Assembly: GCA_018645325.1 (NCBI GenBank)
Contig: JABGOU010000012.1
Span: forward strand, 1-64,000
Direction of reading: 5' to 3'
DNA: 64,000 nt
Origin: Desulfobacula sp.
GTDB taxonomy: Bacteria > Desulfobacterota > Desulfobacteria > Desulfobacterales > Desulfobacteraceae
A program made the translations under genes and the position numbers. Of this stretch, positions 1 through 6,729 are shown piece after piece (position 1 is the first letter of the stretch; the number at the start of each line of letters is the position of its first letter). The notes under the pieces are model-generated. The model was given only the letters and a program-made list of their open reading frames with translations, searched no databases and had not been told where the DNA came from.

Positions 1-322
1 ACCTGATTTGCTCCTCTATCCATTGGCGGTGAGGCTCACAGGCTGATCTGGCATGAAACGGGATGTTTTCTGTATCCACTGAATAGACCGGTGGCCGGGG
101 TGGGGGATTTTGACTTTGATCTTCAACTTGGCCGGTGGCCACCATATCGGCAATAGGCAAAAAATCTCTATTTTCAGGTAATGACCCAAGATTTTTCTGC
201 CGAATATATTTTCGAATGGTTTTACGGTCAATCCCGACCTTGCGGCTGATCTCATGCTGACTGATATTCTTTTTGAGCAAGGTGACCATCGTTACTCGTT
301 TTTCTGGTTTCAAAACGTTCAT
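1..322 (-). CDS. istA: IS21-family transposase IstA, N-terminal part (cut by window edge)
   Basis: About 107 codons are open from an ATG at 322 to the window edge, so the C-terminal catalytic part lies outside. The start reads MNVLKPEKRVTMVTLLKKN, followed by a helix-turn-helix (residues about 15-45, with SQHEISRKVGIDRKTIRKYI). Near residue 93 it has RSACEPHRQWIEEQI, typical of IstA just before the catalytic core. IstA is the DDE transposase that works with the ATPase IstB to move IS21 elements. The terminal repeats of the element lie upstream at about 100-490, which supports the assignment. Whether the element is intact cannot be seen from this window. Confidence 0.85.
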   Translation of the reverse strand, partial: MNVLKPEKRVTMVTLLKKNISQHEISRKVGIDRKTIRKYIRQKNLGSLPENRDFLPIADMVATGQVEDQSQNPPPRPPVYSVDTENIPFHARSACEPHRQWIEEQIR

Positions 323-419
323 CCTTTCTGGCTCCCATGTATGTATTCATCAAGTAATACATGGGAATTTAAACGTTCTGTCGCCTTTTGCCCAAATTTT
401 CCGATTTTCAGCAGTTACA

Positions 420-497
420 TCAGATTTTTGGAATCTTCAGGTGGGGGATTTTGAAGTGGCCACGACTGGGGGATTTTGGGTGGCCATCGGGGTTACA
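420..497. mobile_element. Terminal region of the IS21-like element
   Basis: Two direct copies of a GGGGGATTTTG...GTGGCCA motif occur at about 441-462 and 467-486, and a third lies inside istA at about 101-142. IS21 elements carry multiple terminal repeats bound by the transposase, and their ends usually begin TGT. Read on the minus strand, TGTAACCCCGATGG ends at 497, so 497 is a plausible outer end. The true boundary and the target duplication cannot be proved because the other end is outside the window. Confidence 0.55.
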
Positions 498-509
498 CAA
501 GTTACACAA

Positions 510-616
510 GGTCAGACCCCGCTAACCATTTGTTATTTAAAATAATATTTTCGAAATTTTAATGTAAAATGCTCTTAGGCTGTATTTTTCTTTACGAAAA
601 AATGTTTTCGCTTGAC
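510..616 (+). repeat. Structured element, copy A (degenerate)
   Basis: First and most diverged copy of the element of about 105 bp found through the toxin-antitoxin array. It begins GGTCAGACCCCGCTAACC, contains ATTTTCGAAATTTT in place of the second dyad, and ends in a T-rich/A-rich hairpin. It lies between the IS21 end and hicA. A TTGACT at 612-617 at its right edge may be the -35 box of hicAB. Confidence 0.6.
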
Positions 617-646
617 TTTGATATCAATAGTAGTATCATTTTTTAT

Positions 647-907
647 ATGAAAAGCATATCTGAAAAATTGAAGCAGTTTAAAAATAACTCCAAAGATGTA
701 ACGTTTTCAGAATTATGCAAAGTGTGTGATTTTTATTTTGGGGACCCTCGACAATCAGGCTCAAGTCACAGGGTATATAAAACCCCATGGAGGGGTAATC
801 CGCGTGTTAATATTCAGAACTCAAAAGGGAAAGCAAAATCATACCAGGTCAGGCAGGTATTAAAAGCTATTGAAAGAATGGAGGTCGAAAGTGGCAATAA
901 AAAATGA
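647..907 (+). CDS. hicA: HicA-family toxin
   Basis: An 86-residue protein matching the HicA mRNA interferase family. It has a small double-stranded-RNA-binding-like fold with the catalytic histidine in SGSSHRVY (His41), then the basic segment KGKAKSYQVRQVLKAIE. The ATG at 647 is preferred over upstream in-frame codons because homology begins at MKSISEKL. HicA cleaves mRNA and is neutralised by HicB, encoded immediately downstream with a 17-nt overlap. It is the first module of a one-directional toxin-antitoxin array. A weak TTGACT box lies 29 nt upstream of the start. Confidence 0.85.
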   Translation: MKSISEKLKQFKNNSKDVTFSELCKVCDFYFGDPRQSGSSHRVYKTPWRGNPRVNIQNSKGKAKSYQVRQVLKAIERMEVESGNKK

Positions 908-1220
908 TCATTATACATATAGAGTAACCTGGTCATCGGACGACGATGAATATGTCGGTTTATGTGCTGAACTGCCTGGTTTAAGCTGGCTCGCCAAGAC
1001 CCCGGAATCTGCTTTAAAAGGAATTCGAAATATAGTCGCTGATGTAATTGAGGATATGAAGAGCAACAAAGAGAAGATTCCAGAACCTATTGCGATTAAG
1101 AACTATAGCGGGAAATTTATGGTTCGGGTTCCCCCGGACGTCCATCGCGAACTTGCCATTAAAGCAGCAGAAGCCGGTGTCAGCTTAAATCGTCTCGCTA
1201 GCTCAAAATTAGGGGTCTGA
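891..1220 (+). CDS. hicB: HicB-family antitoxin
   Basis: A 109-residue antitoxin. The start is a GTG at 891, chosen because GGAGGT lies 5 nt upstream (880-885). The N-terminal part (YRVTWSSDDDEYVGLCAELP) is the RNase-H-like HicB domain. The C-terminal part (GKFMVRVPPDVHRELAIKAAEAG) is a ribbon-helix-helix/Arc-type DNA-binding domain that normally represses the module. The last codons run straight into repeat copy B: the reading is GGG GTC TGA, so the stop codon is supplied by the repeat's GGGGTCTGACCCC. The protein still has a normal HicB length. Confidence 0.88.
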   Translation: MAIKNDHYTYRVTWSSDDDEYVGLCAELPGLSWLAKTPESALKGIRNIVADVIEDMKSNKEKIPEPIAIKNYSGKFMVRVPPDVHRELAIKAAEAGVSLNRLASSKLGV

Positions 1221-1318
1221 CCCCGATAACCATCTGTTTTTTAAAAGAATATTTCCGAAATAATACGGTGGAAAGCGCTTAGACTGTACTTTTTAATGCT
1301 GAAAAGCGGTGTTTAAGC
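1212..1318 (+). repeat. Structured element, copy B (full length)
   Basis: Full 107-bp copy. Dyad 1 is GGGGTCTGACCCC at 1212-1224. Dyad 2 is TATTTC-C-GAAATA. A nested hairpin follows: GCTTAGAC at 1277-1284 pairs with GTTTAAGC at 1311-1318 (one G-U pair in RNA), enclosing CTTTT/AAAAG. It overlaps the last nine bases of hicB and stands between hicAB and brnTA. Confidence 0.9.
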
Positions 1319-1400
1319 TAAGCATGCTAAGTCGAAAAAGAATCCATTGAAGTGTTGTCCTTTTGTGAGTTGTAGCAGAGTCTGATAATCATTTATAAAC

Positions 1401-1429
1401 TTGACGAATGTATTGCATGAGTATATACA
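1401..1429 (+). promoter_or_regulatory. Predicted sigma-70 promoter of brnTA
   Basis: TTGACG at 1401-1406 and TATACA at 1424-1429 are separated by 17 nt and lie 7 nt before the brnT start. The promoter is inside the module, downstream of element copy B. Confidence 0.6.
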
Positions 1430-1435
1430 TAAAAT

Positions 1436-1762
1436 ATGAATGAGACGTACAAAAAAAGATTAAGCAACTGTCTCGGCTTTGAATGGGATAAGGGTAATAT
1501 TGATAAAAATCGGATAAAGCATAAAGTTAGTTCGTCAGAGTGCGAACAAATTTTTTTTAACCATCCCTTATTGATTCAAGATGACATATTACACTCGACA
1601 ACGGAAGAAAGATATTATGCGCTTGGGAAAACAGACAGTTACAGGTTGCTTTTTGTTGTATTCACTGTAAGAAACAATCTAATTCGTGTTATTTCTGCAA
1701 GAGATATGAGTCGCAAGGAAAGGAAGGCATATAATGGTGAACAAACAAATACCGAAATTTAA
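1436..1762 (+). CDS. brnT: BrnT-family toxin
   Basis: A 108-residue RelE-fold ribonuclease toxin of the BrnT family. Visible family features are FEWDKGNIDKNRIKHKVS near residue 16, then a RYYALGKTDSYRLLFVVFTVR beta segment and the terminal ISARDMSRKERKAYN motif. BrnT cleaves RNA and forms a BrnT2-BrnA4 complex with the antitoxin encoded next, whose start overlaps by 29 nt. A promoter with consensus spacing lies directly upstream, and BrnA probably represses it. Confidence 0.88.
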   Translation: MNETYKKRLSNCLGFEWDKGNIDKNRIKHKVSSSECEQIFFNHPLLIQDDILHSTTEERYYALGKTDSYRLLFVVFTVRNNLIRVISARDMSRKERKAYNGEQTNTEI

Positions 1763-2006
1763 AAATGAAGATGATGAAAGAAAATTTTGGGAGACCCACG
1801 ATTCAACTGAGTTCATTAATTGGACTCATGCAAAAAAGATTACATTTTCAAAACTCAAACCTTCTGTGAAAAAAATATCACTTCGTCTTCCTGAAGCAAT
1901 GCTGGAAGAACTTAAACTTTTAGCAAACAAAAGAGATGTTCCATACCAGTCACTTTTAAAAATTTTCTTAGCAGAACGTATCGAAAAAGAATTACACAGG
2001 GTCTGA
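1734..2006 (+). CDS. brnA: BrnA-family ribbon-helix-helix antitoxin
   Basis: A 90-residue antitoxin. The N-terminal half (DDERKFWETHDSTEFINW) is the toxin-binding part of the BrnA/CopG-like family. The C-terminal half (KKISLRLPEAMLEELKLLANKRDVPYQSLLKIFLAERI) is a ribbon-helix-helix domain. The start overlaps the end of brnT. As in hicB, the stop codon belongs to the repeat: the final codons read AGG GTC TGA, with TGA inside GGGTCTGACCCC of copy C. Confidence 0.88.
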   Translation: MVNKQIPKFKNEDDERKFWETHDSTEFINWTHAKKITFSKLKPSVKKISLRLPEAMLEELKLLANKRDVPYQSLLKIFLAERIEKELHRV

Positions 2007-2136
2007 CCCCGATAACCATATGAGTAAGCCGGGTCTGACCCCGATAACCATCTGTTATTTCAAAGAATATTCTCGAAATAATAATGTGAAAAGCTCTTAG
2101 ACTGCGCTTTTTGATGCTAAAAAAGGGTGTTTAAGC
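1999..2136 (+). repeat. Structured element, copy C, with a doubled head
   Basis: The head motif GGGTCTGACCCCGATAACCAT occurs twice, at 1999-2019 and 2031-2051, 32 bp apart. The second copy continues through TATTCTCGAAATA and the nested hairpin CTTAGAC...GTTTAAG (end 2136). The doubled head suggests a partial element, such as the 5' stubs seen at 3857 and 5872, followed by a full one. The first head supplies the brnA stop codon. Confidence 0.9.
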
Positions 2137-2174
2137 TTCACACGTTATTTGGAATTATTCAGTTGCAAAATAAT

Positions 2175-2203
2175 TTGACTTTATTTTGAATGCGTTTTAT
2201 TCT
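2175..2203 (+). promoter_or_regulatory. Predicted sigma-70 promoter of the RHH/PIN module
   Basis: TTGACT at 2175-2180, a 17-nt spacer and TATTCT at 2198-2203. A Shine-Dalgarno-like AGGAG follows at 2216-2220, then the ATG at 2227. Confidence 0.55.
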
Positions 2204-2226
2204 GAATGAAAGAATAGGAGAAGTAA

Positions 2227-2457
2227 ATGAAAACGTTGACAATCAGAAATATACCTAATGACCTTTATAGTATTATTGGTCGTGTTGCTCAGAGGAATCG
2301 TAGAAGTATACAACAGCAATTATTGGTTGTGCTCGACAAGATGCGCATGTTAGATAGTGAATCTCCGGTGGATAAGGCTGCCGCAATAAGAGAACATCTG
2401 TCCGGCAGAGCACTTGGTAATACTCTTAAAGAGATCCACGAAGAGCGTAAAAGGTGA
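2227..2457 (+). CDS. FitA-like ribbon-helix-helix antitoxin
   Basis: A 76-residue protein. Its first 45 residues (KTLTIRNIPNDLYSIIGRVAQRNRRSIQQQL) form an Arc/FitA-type ribbon-helix-helix domain. The charged tail (LKEIHEERKR) would bind the toxin. It overlaps the downstream PIN gene by 4 nt (GTGA), the usual VapBC/FitAB arrangement. It probably binds its own promoter at 2175-2203. Confidence 0.8.
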   Translation: MKTLTIRNIPNDLYSIIGRVAQRNRRSIQQQLLVVLDKMRMLDSESPVDKAAAIREHLSGRALGNTLKEIHEERKR

Positions 2458-2861
2458 ATATCGCTGTTCTTGATACATCTGCATTGATCAGGTTTTATGT
2501 GCCTGATGGAGAACTGCCTGAAAACCTTGAACATTATATTGAATCGGCTTGGCGTTCTGAAACTATACTCATTATTCCAGAATTGGCTTTTGTTGAGGCG
2601 GCACAGGTTTTGTGGAAAAAAGAGAAGGCAGGATTTCTTGAACCGGTTGAGGTTGATAAGATTTTATCTTCTATTTTGGAACTGCCTCTTGAAATTGACG
2701 GTCATTATGCAATATTACCAGATGCCTTAAATATTGCACGACAATATAACATGACAGTTTATGATTCGATTTTTCTGGCTGTGGCAAAAAAACGAAATGC
2801 CCAATTAATAACAGCCGATCAAAAATTAGCCAAAGTTTTTAAATTAATAAACAGCGGTTAA
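2454..2861 (+). CDS. PIN-domain ribonuclease toxin (VapC/FitB type)
   Basis: A 135-residue PIN nuclease starting at a GTG that overlaps the antitoxin stop. Acidic metal-binding residues typical of the family are visible: Asp7 in VLDTSALI, Glu near 43 in PELAFVEAAQ, Asp near 101 in MTVYDSIFLAVA and Asp near 119 in LITADQKL. PIN toxins of this type cut tRNA or rRNA. The gene is followed by about 40 nt and then element copy D, which lacks the GGGTCTGACCC head. Confidence 0.88.
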   Translation: MNIAVLDTSALIRFYVPDGELPENLEHYIESAWRSETILIIPELAFVEAAQVLWKKEKAGFLEPVEVDKILSSILELPLEIDGHYAILPDALNIARQYNMTVYDSIFLAVAKKRNAQLITADQKLAKVFKLINSG

Positions 2862-2900
2862 TTACCTGCTGTGCCTTCAGTTGTAAACGGCAAGCGGGTT

Positions 2901-2980
2901 TTTTCAAAAAATATTGCCGAAATAATAGTGTGAAAAGTGCTTAGACTGTACTTTTTAATACTAAAAAGAGGTGTTTAAGC
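2901..2980 (+). repeat. Structured element, copy D (head missing)
   Basis: It begins near TTTTTTCAAAAAATATTGCCGAAATAAT and continues through CTTAGAC...GTTTAAGC (end 2980). The initial GGGTCTGACCCCGATAACC is absent, so this copy is 5'-truncated. Confidence 0.85.
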
Positions 2981-3000
2981 TAAAGTCGGCGAAATTGCTT

Positions 3001-3029
3001 TTGACAAAGGCACCTTTTTGATGTACATT
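3001..3029 (+). promoter_or_regulatory. Predicted sigma-70 promoter of the DUF1778/GNAT module
   Basis: TTGACA at 3001-3006, a 17-nt spacer and TACATT at 3024-3029, about 40 nt before the start. Confidence 0.6.
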
Positions 3030-3068
3030 TATGGCAAATATTGATTGAAAATTCAGGGAATTTTAACT

Positions 3069-3356
3069 ATGGATACAGCAATACAAAATAAAAATGAGCG
3101 AATTAACCTTCGTTTGAAAAGCAGTGCAAAAAACCTTATTGTACGTGCTGCCGGTTGTGAGGGCATGACAGTCAGCCATTTTATATTGACCAGTGCTTTG
3201 AAACGTGCAGAAGAAACAGTTCAGGAATATCAGATGATGACATTGAATGAAAAAGATTCAAAAGTTTTTTTTGATGCTTTGGACACTCCGGTGCGGTTTA
3301 ATCGTAAATTGACCGCAGCTTTTAAGGAATATGAAGAGCGCGTTACCACTGGATGA
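3069..3356 (+). CDS. DUF1778 (TacA-like) antitoxin
   Basis: A 95-residue protein beginning at ATG 3069. The N-terminal ribbon-helix-helix (ERINLRLKSSAKNLIVRAAG) and the ...MTVSHFILTSALKRAEE helix are typical of DUF1778 antitoxins. The C-terminal tail (FFDALDTPVRFNRKLTAAFKEYEERV) is the segment that covers the acetyltransferase partner. Its stop overlaps the next gene by 4 nt (ATGA). These antitoxins inhibit a GNAT toxin and co-repress the operon with it. Confidence 0.88.
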   Translation: MDTAIQNKNERINLRLKSSAKNLIVRAAGCEGMTVSHFILTSALKRAEETVQEYQMMTLNEKDSKVFFDALDTPVRFNRKLTAAFKEYEERVTTG

Positions 3357-3853
3357 ATAAATTTCAGAATCTGGTTATAGAGCAGTTAAACCCCGTTCAT
3401 GATAGAGCCAACTTTCGCTGTAATGTAAAATCACTGGACAATTATATTCATAAACAGGCAGGGCAGGATATCAAACGCAGCATTAGTCGTGTTTTTGTCG
3501 CTTTGTTGCCCGATAACCCTGAAGAGATAGTTGGATATTACAGCTTGAGTACATTATCTATTGAATTAACTCAATTGCCGGCAAAGCTGGTCAGAAAGCT
3601 GCCGAAACATCCAATCCCTGCTGCCCTTCTTGGCAGGCTGGCAGTCAGTAAAAATACTCAAAGGCATGGTATTGGTAAAATGCTGCTTGCAGATGCTGTT
3701 CACCGAACCATGTCAGTCAGCGATCAGATAGCAATTTATGCCATGGTGGTGGATGCAGTTAACAGAGATGCTAAAGATTTTTATGAACAATTTGGGTTTG
3801 CCCGGTTAAGTAATAGCAGTTCAAGATTGTTTCTGCCTTTAAAATCATTTTAG
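3353..3853 (+). CDS. GNAT acetyltransferase toxin (TacT/AtaT type)
   Basis: A 166-residue GNAT protein. The acetyl-CoA pyrophosphate-binding loop is visible in RLAVSKNTQRHGIGKMLL (near residue 100). The C-terminal AKDFYEQFGFARL is the usual GNAT ending with a tyrosine. Paired with a DUF1778 antitoxin, this is the class that acetylates the amino group of aminoacyl-tRNAs and blocks translation; the tRNA target cannot be told from sequence. The stop TAG is 3 nt from the truncated element copy E. Confidence 0.88.
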   Translation: MNKFQNLVIEQLNPVHDRANFRCNVKSLDNYIHKQAGQDIKRSISRVFVALLPDNPEEIVGYYSLSTLSIELTQLPAKLVRKLPKHPIPAALLGRLAVSKNTQRHGIGKMLLADAVHRTMSVSDQIAIYAMVVDAVNRDAKDFYEQFGFARLSNSSSRLFLPLKSF

Positions 3854-3856
3854 ACA

Positions 3857-3875
3857 GGGTCTGATCCTGATAACC
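3857..3875 (+). repeat. Structured element, copy E (head only)
   Basis: GGGTCTGATCCTGATAACC is the 5' head of the element with two changes. The rest is absent; a mazEF promoter follows after 15 nt. Confidence 0.7.
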
Positions 3876-3890
3876 CGTTTTTTTGGCAGG

Positions 3891-3930
3891 TTGACTTTGC
3901 AAAATGAAATGTTATAATGTTGTTATAACA
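3891..3930 (+). promoter_or_regulatory. mazEF promoter with overlapping operator
   Basis: TTGACT (3891-3896), a 16-nt spacer and TATAAT (3913-3918) make a near-consensus promoter. TGTTATAA (3910-3917) and TTATAACA (3923-3930) form a perfect 8-bp inverted repeat across the -10 box, a good MazE (AbrB-fold) operator. Confidence 0.7.
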
Positions 3931-3943
3931 TCAATCAGGAGAA

Positions 3944-4192
3944 ATGGTAATGAGAGCAAGAATCAGACAAATTGGAAACTCAAAAGGAGTTATTATTCCA
4001 GCCTCATTCCTTGCTGAGGCAGGATTGAAGACCGAAGTGGAGATGTCCCTGGCCGGTCGCTCAATTCTAATTGCCCCGTTAAAAGAAGAATTACGCAAAG
4101 GCTGGTTTGACGGCTATCGTGCGGATGAAGATGAGGATGCCTGGGAAGGCTTTATTGCTCTGCCCGGGGAAGAGGATGAATGGGTATGGTAA
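3944..4192 (+). CDS. mazE: MazE-family antitoxin (AbrB fold)
   Basis: An 82-residue protein. Residues 3-45 (RARIRQIGNSKGVIIPASFLAEAGL) form the swapped-hairpin AbrB/SpoVT DNA-binding domain. The acidic C-terminus (YRADEDEDAWEGF, GEEDEWVW) is the MazF-binding tail. ATG 3944 is used with AGGAG upstream; ATG 3950 is an alternative. It overlaps mazF by 7 nt and has a clear palindromic operator upstream. Confidence 0.9.
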   Translation: MVMRARIRQIGNSKGVIIPASFLAEAGLKTEVEMSLAGRSILIAPLKEELRKGWFDGYRADEDEDAWEGFIALPGEEDEWVW

Positions 4193-4494
4193 AACGGGGA
4201 GAGGTTTACTGGGTTGAGCTTGACCCGACTCGCGGAAGCAAGATAAGAAAGATTCGTCCATGCTTGATTATATCACCTGATGATATGAATACTGTGCTGC
4301 CACGAATTCTGGTGGTTCCGATTACCAGCAAAGGACAGGCATTGGGTTGTCGTCCAGTTATACAATTTAAAGGTAAGAAAGCCAGAATTCTTCTGGATCA
4401 GATTCGCAGTGTTGATAAGGTCAGACTTGGAAAAAAAATGGGGGAAATCCCTGAACATATATGGCATTCCATTCTATTAGATATGCTTGAATAG
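4186..4494 (+). CDS. mazF: MazF-family mRNA interferase toxin
   Basis: A 102-residue toxin beginning MVKRGEVYWVELDPTRGSKIRKIRPCLIIS, the classic PemK/MazF opening with the catalytic Arg in RGSKIRKIRP. VVPITSK and LLDQIRSVDK are further family motifs. An ATG at 4180 is an alternative start. MazF cleaves mRNA at short sequences. The stop TAG ends 2 nt before GGGTCTGACCCC of element copy F. Confidence 0.92.
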   Translation: MVKRGEVYWVELDPTRGSKIRKIRPCLIISPDDMNTVLPRILVVPITSKGQALGCRPVIQFKGKKARILLDQIRSVDKVRLGKKMGEIPEHIWHSILLDMLE

Positions 4495-4496
4495 CC

Positions 4497-4602
4497 GGGT
4501 CTGACCCCGATAACCATCTGTTTTTTAAAAGAATATTTCTGAAATAATAATGTGAAAAGCTCTTAGACTGTACTTTTTAATGCTAAAAAAGAGTGTTTAA
4601 GC
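4497..4602 (+). repeat. Structured element, copy F (full length)
   Basis: Full 106-bp copy: GGGTCTGACCCCGATAACC head, TATTTC-T-GAAATA dyad, and hairpin CTTAGAC...GTTTAAG enclosing CTTTTT/AAAAAG. It is closest to copy B. Confidence 0.9.
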
Positions 4603-4728
4603 CTCATGTTCAGGGAGAATCATGCTGCGTAGAAAAAAATGGTGACGTCAAAAGGAATGCTTTCTATGTATAAAATAGCAGGCACTCTACTTTACTCATG
4701 ATAAAAATCGTGTTAAATATATTATACT

Positions 4729-5868
4729 ATGACAAAGCTTAGACAGAGATACATTAAAATCCCGGTTGCGAATGACCTTAAAACCAGAATGGTATTTATT
4801 GGTGGGCCAAGACAGGTGGGAAAGACCACCTTTGCCCTGACGTTTTTACCAAACCCGGTCGAAAGCCATCCTGCATACCTGAACTGGGACGATATTTCAA
4901 TAAGAGCCTCATTGTTAAGAGGCGAATTGCCATCAAATGAAAATTTTATTGTACTTGATGAAATACATAAATATGCCAGGTGGCGAAATCTTGTAAAAGG
5001 TTTTTACGATACAAACAAATCTGAGATATCATTTATTATCACAGGCTCGGCAAGACTGGATTATTATAGAAAAGGAGGAGACTCCCTGCAGGGAAGATAT
5101 CATTATTACCGATTGCATCCGTTTTCTCTTACAGAGTTGAATCCAAACCCCGGCAAAAAAGATTTTGAAGTGTTATTAAAATTTGGCGGTTTTCCCGAAC
5201 CATTATTAAAAGCAGAGGAAAAATTCTGGAGAAGGTGGCAGAGGGAGAGACTCCAGCGGGTTATTTATGAAGATATCAGAGATCTTGAAAACATAAAAGA
5301 GATCAGCATGCTTGAACTGCTTGCCCAGGAGCTTCCCAACAGGGTTGGGTCACCATTGTCTGTAAAAAATATCAAGGAAATTCTTCAGGTTGCCCACGAA
5401 ACTGTTGAAAGATGGTTGAAAATATTTGAAAGAATGTATTACTGCTTTCGAATTCCACCATATGGTTCTCCAAAAATACGTGCAGTTAAAAAAGAACAAA
5501 AATTATATTTATGGGACTGGTCTCTCCTGAAAGAACCCGGCCCAAGATTTGAAAATTTTATTGCTTCCCATCTTTTAAAGTATTGCCATTTTATTGAAGA
5601 TACAGAAGGTTTTTCCATGGAACTTCGTTTTCTCAGGGATACTGATAAACGGGAAATTGATTTTGTTGTATTAAAAGAAGGGGTTCCCAAGTTTGCAGTA
5701 GAATGCAAAACCGGAGAAAAGAGTATCAATCCTGCTATTTTTTATTTTAAAGAGCGGACAGATATATCTGGTTTTTACCAGGTACACCAGGGTACAAAAG
5801 ATTATAAAAAGAATGGGGTAAGAGTAATTCCAGTGGAAACGTTTTGCAAGGAACTTAAATTGCAGTAA
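4729..5868 (+). CDS. AAA+ ATPase with C-terminal DUF4143 domain
   Basis: A 379-residue protein of the AAA_14/DUF4143 family. Walker A is GGPRQVGKTT (residues about 25-34) and Walker B is FIVLDEIHK (about 78-86); ITGSARLDYYRKGGDSL is a sensor region. The C-terminal DUF4143 part has FENFIASHLLK and, near the end, EIDFVVLKEG...AVECKTGE, which resembles PD-(D/E)XK nuclease-like acidic/lysine spacing. The family is widespread, often horizontally mobile, and without an established function. It sits alone in the toxin-antitoxin array where a module would be, with element copies on both sides; its stop is 3 nt before copy G. A homologue lies at 36321. Confidence 0.85.
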   Translation: MTKLRQRYIKIPVANDLKTRMVFIGGPRQVGKTTFALTFLPNPVESHPAYLNWDDISIRASLLRGELPSNENFIVLDEIHKYARWRNLVKGFYDTNKSEISFIITGSARLDYYRKGGDSLQGRYHYYRLHPFSLTELNPNPGKKDFEVLLKFGGFPEPLLKAEEKFWRRWQRERLQRVIYEDIRDLENIKEISMLELLAQELPNRVGSPLSVKNIKEILQVAHETVERWLKIFERMYYCFRIPPYGSPKIRAVKKEQKLYLWDWSLLKEPGPRFENFIASHLLKYCHFIEDTEGFSMELRFLRDTDKREIDFVVLKEGVPKFAVECKTGEKSINPAIFYFKERTDISGFYQVHQGTKDYKKNGVRVIPVETFCKELKLQ

Positions 5869-5871
5869 GCA

Positions 5872-5889
5872 GGGTCTGACCCCGATAAC
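5872..5889 (+). repeat. Structured element, copy G (head only)
   Basis: GGGTCTGACCCCGATAAC, 3 nt after the ATPase stop codon. The remainder of the element is missing. Confidence 0.75.
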
Positions 5890-5897
5890 AAATAACC

Positions 5898-5926
5898 TTG
5901 AAACAAAGTGTTTGTTAATGTATAGT
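5898..5926 (+). promoter_or_regulatory. Predicted sigma-70 promoter of phd/PIN
   Basis: TTGAAA (5898-5903), a 17-nt spacer and TATAGT (5921-5926). The inverted repeat ATAGT-TGG-ACTAT (5922-5934) overlaps the -10 box and may be the Phd operator. Confidence 0.6.
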
Positions 5927-5953
5927 TGGACTATGCATTAATAGGAGGTGCGT

Positions 5954-6196
5954 ATGAAAGCTTCTGTGGTTGATTTAAGATATAAAATGAATGATGTGCT
6001 CAAAGCGCTTGACAGGAATGAAACGGTGACTGTCCTTTATCGTGGTAAGGTAAAAGGTATTCTGATTCCATCGGGACAGAAGAAAAATATGAAAATTTCT
6101 GAGCATCCATTTTTTGGTATGTCCTCCCAGGATACTGAAAAATCAGTGTTAGACGAGGTGAATACCTTGAGGCAAGATAGATACGATGATATTTGA
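5954..6196 (+). CDS. Phd/YefM-type antitoxin
   Basis: An 80-residue protein starting at ATG 5954, with AGGAGGT upstream at 5942-5948. The N-terminal segment MKASVVDLRYKMNDVLKALDRNETVTVLYRGKVKGILIP is the Phd/YefM DNA-binding fold. The C-terminal tail would cover the PIN toxin. It overlaps the next gene by 11 nt. The predicted operator overlaps the -10 box upstream, in line with autoregulation. Confidence 0.85.
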   Translation: MKASVVDLRYKMNDVLKALDRNETVTVLYRGKVKGILIPSGQKKNMKISEHPFFGMSSQDTEKSVLDEVNTLRQDRYDDI

Positions 6197-6563
6197 CACG
6201 GATATTTTCATATGGGCACAGAGAGGCAATGAAAAAGCGGCAAAACTGATGGAAAAGGCAGAGGAAAAATATCTGTCCATTCAGACTTATATGGAACTTT
6301 TGCAGGGCGCTGAAAACAAAACCCAGCATAAACACATAAAAGACTTTTTAACCTCGTTTGGATTCAATATCCTTCCTTTGACTGAAAATATTGGTCATCG
6401 CGCTTCAATTTATGTTGAGGAGTACACCTTGTCTTCTAATGTTCGATCAGGTGATGCCATCATCGCTGCAACAGCTATTGAAAATAATATGACGCTTTCA
6501 TCAAGTAACACAAAGCATTTCAAGGTGATAAAAGAACTGAAGTTGAAAGTATTTAAGCCTTAA
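6186..6563 (+). CDS. PIN-domain ribonuclease toxin (VapC type)
   Basis: A 125-residue PIN nuclease, starting MIFDTDIFIWAQRG with the first catalytic Asp. YMELLQGAENKTQ carries the conserved Glu, VRSGDAIIAATAIENNMTL the central Asp, and SSNTKHF the last position. It pairs with the Phd-type antitoxin before it. This is the last module of the array; the exopolysaccharide locus begins 170 nt downstream. Confidence 0.87.
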   Translation: MIFDTDIFIWAQRGNEKAAKLMEKAEEKYLSIQTYMELLQGAENKTQHKHIKDFLTSFGFNILPLTENIGHRASIYVEEYTLSSNVRSGDAIIAATAIENNMTLSSSNTKHFKVIKELKLKVFKP

Positions 6564-6702
6564 TTCAGCTTTTTTGACATATCCAGGTCTGAGCCACTGG
6601 GCAAATTGCTTACGATACTGATTATACCCCTGAAAACTGGGTTCTAAGGGGTGAAAACGCAGTTTTTTTGAACGATTTCTCTTAAATAACAAACACTTAT
6701 CA

Positions 6703-6715
6703 GGGTCTGACCCCC
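6703..6715 (+). repeat. Structured element, copy H (head fragment)
   Basis: GGGTCTGACCCCC just before the glycosyltransferase start, with a looser match (AGGTCTGAGCC) at about 6585. It marks the right boundary of the array. Confidence 0.5.
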
Positions 6716-6729
6716 AAAATCAAAATCTA

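Noticed and set aside
6501-6692. 63-codon minus-strand frame reading ...FQGYNQYRKQFAQWLRPGYVKK
   Set aside because: It overlaps the PIN gene, has no ribosome-binding site and no clear family. Possibly a remnant but not supportable.
510-6715. Classical integron array with attC sites
   Set aside because: No integrase gene and no canonical RYYYAAC/GTTRRRY core pair at the expected places. The element is palindrome-plus-hairpin, so it is reported as cassette-like only.
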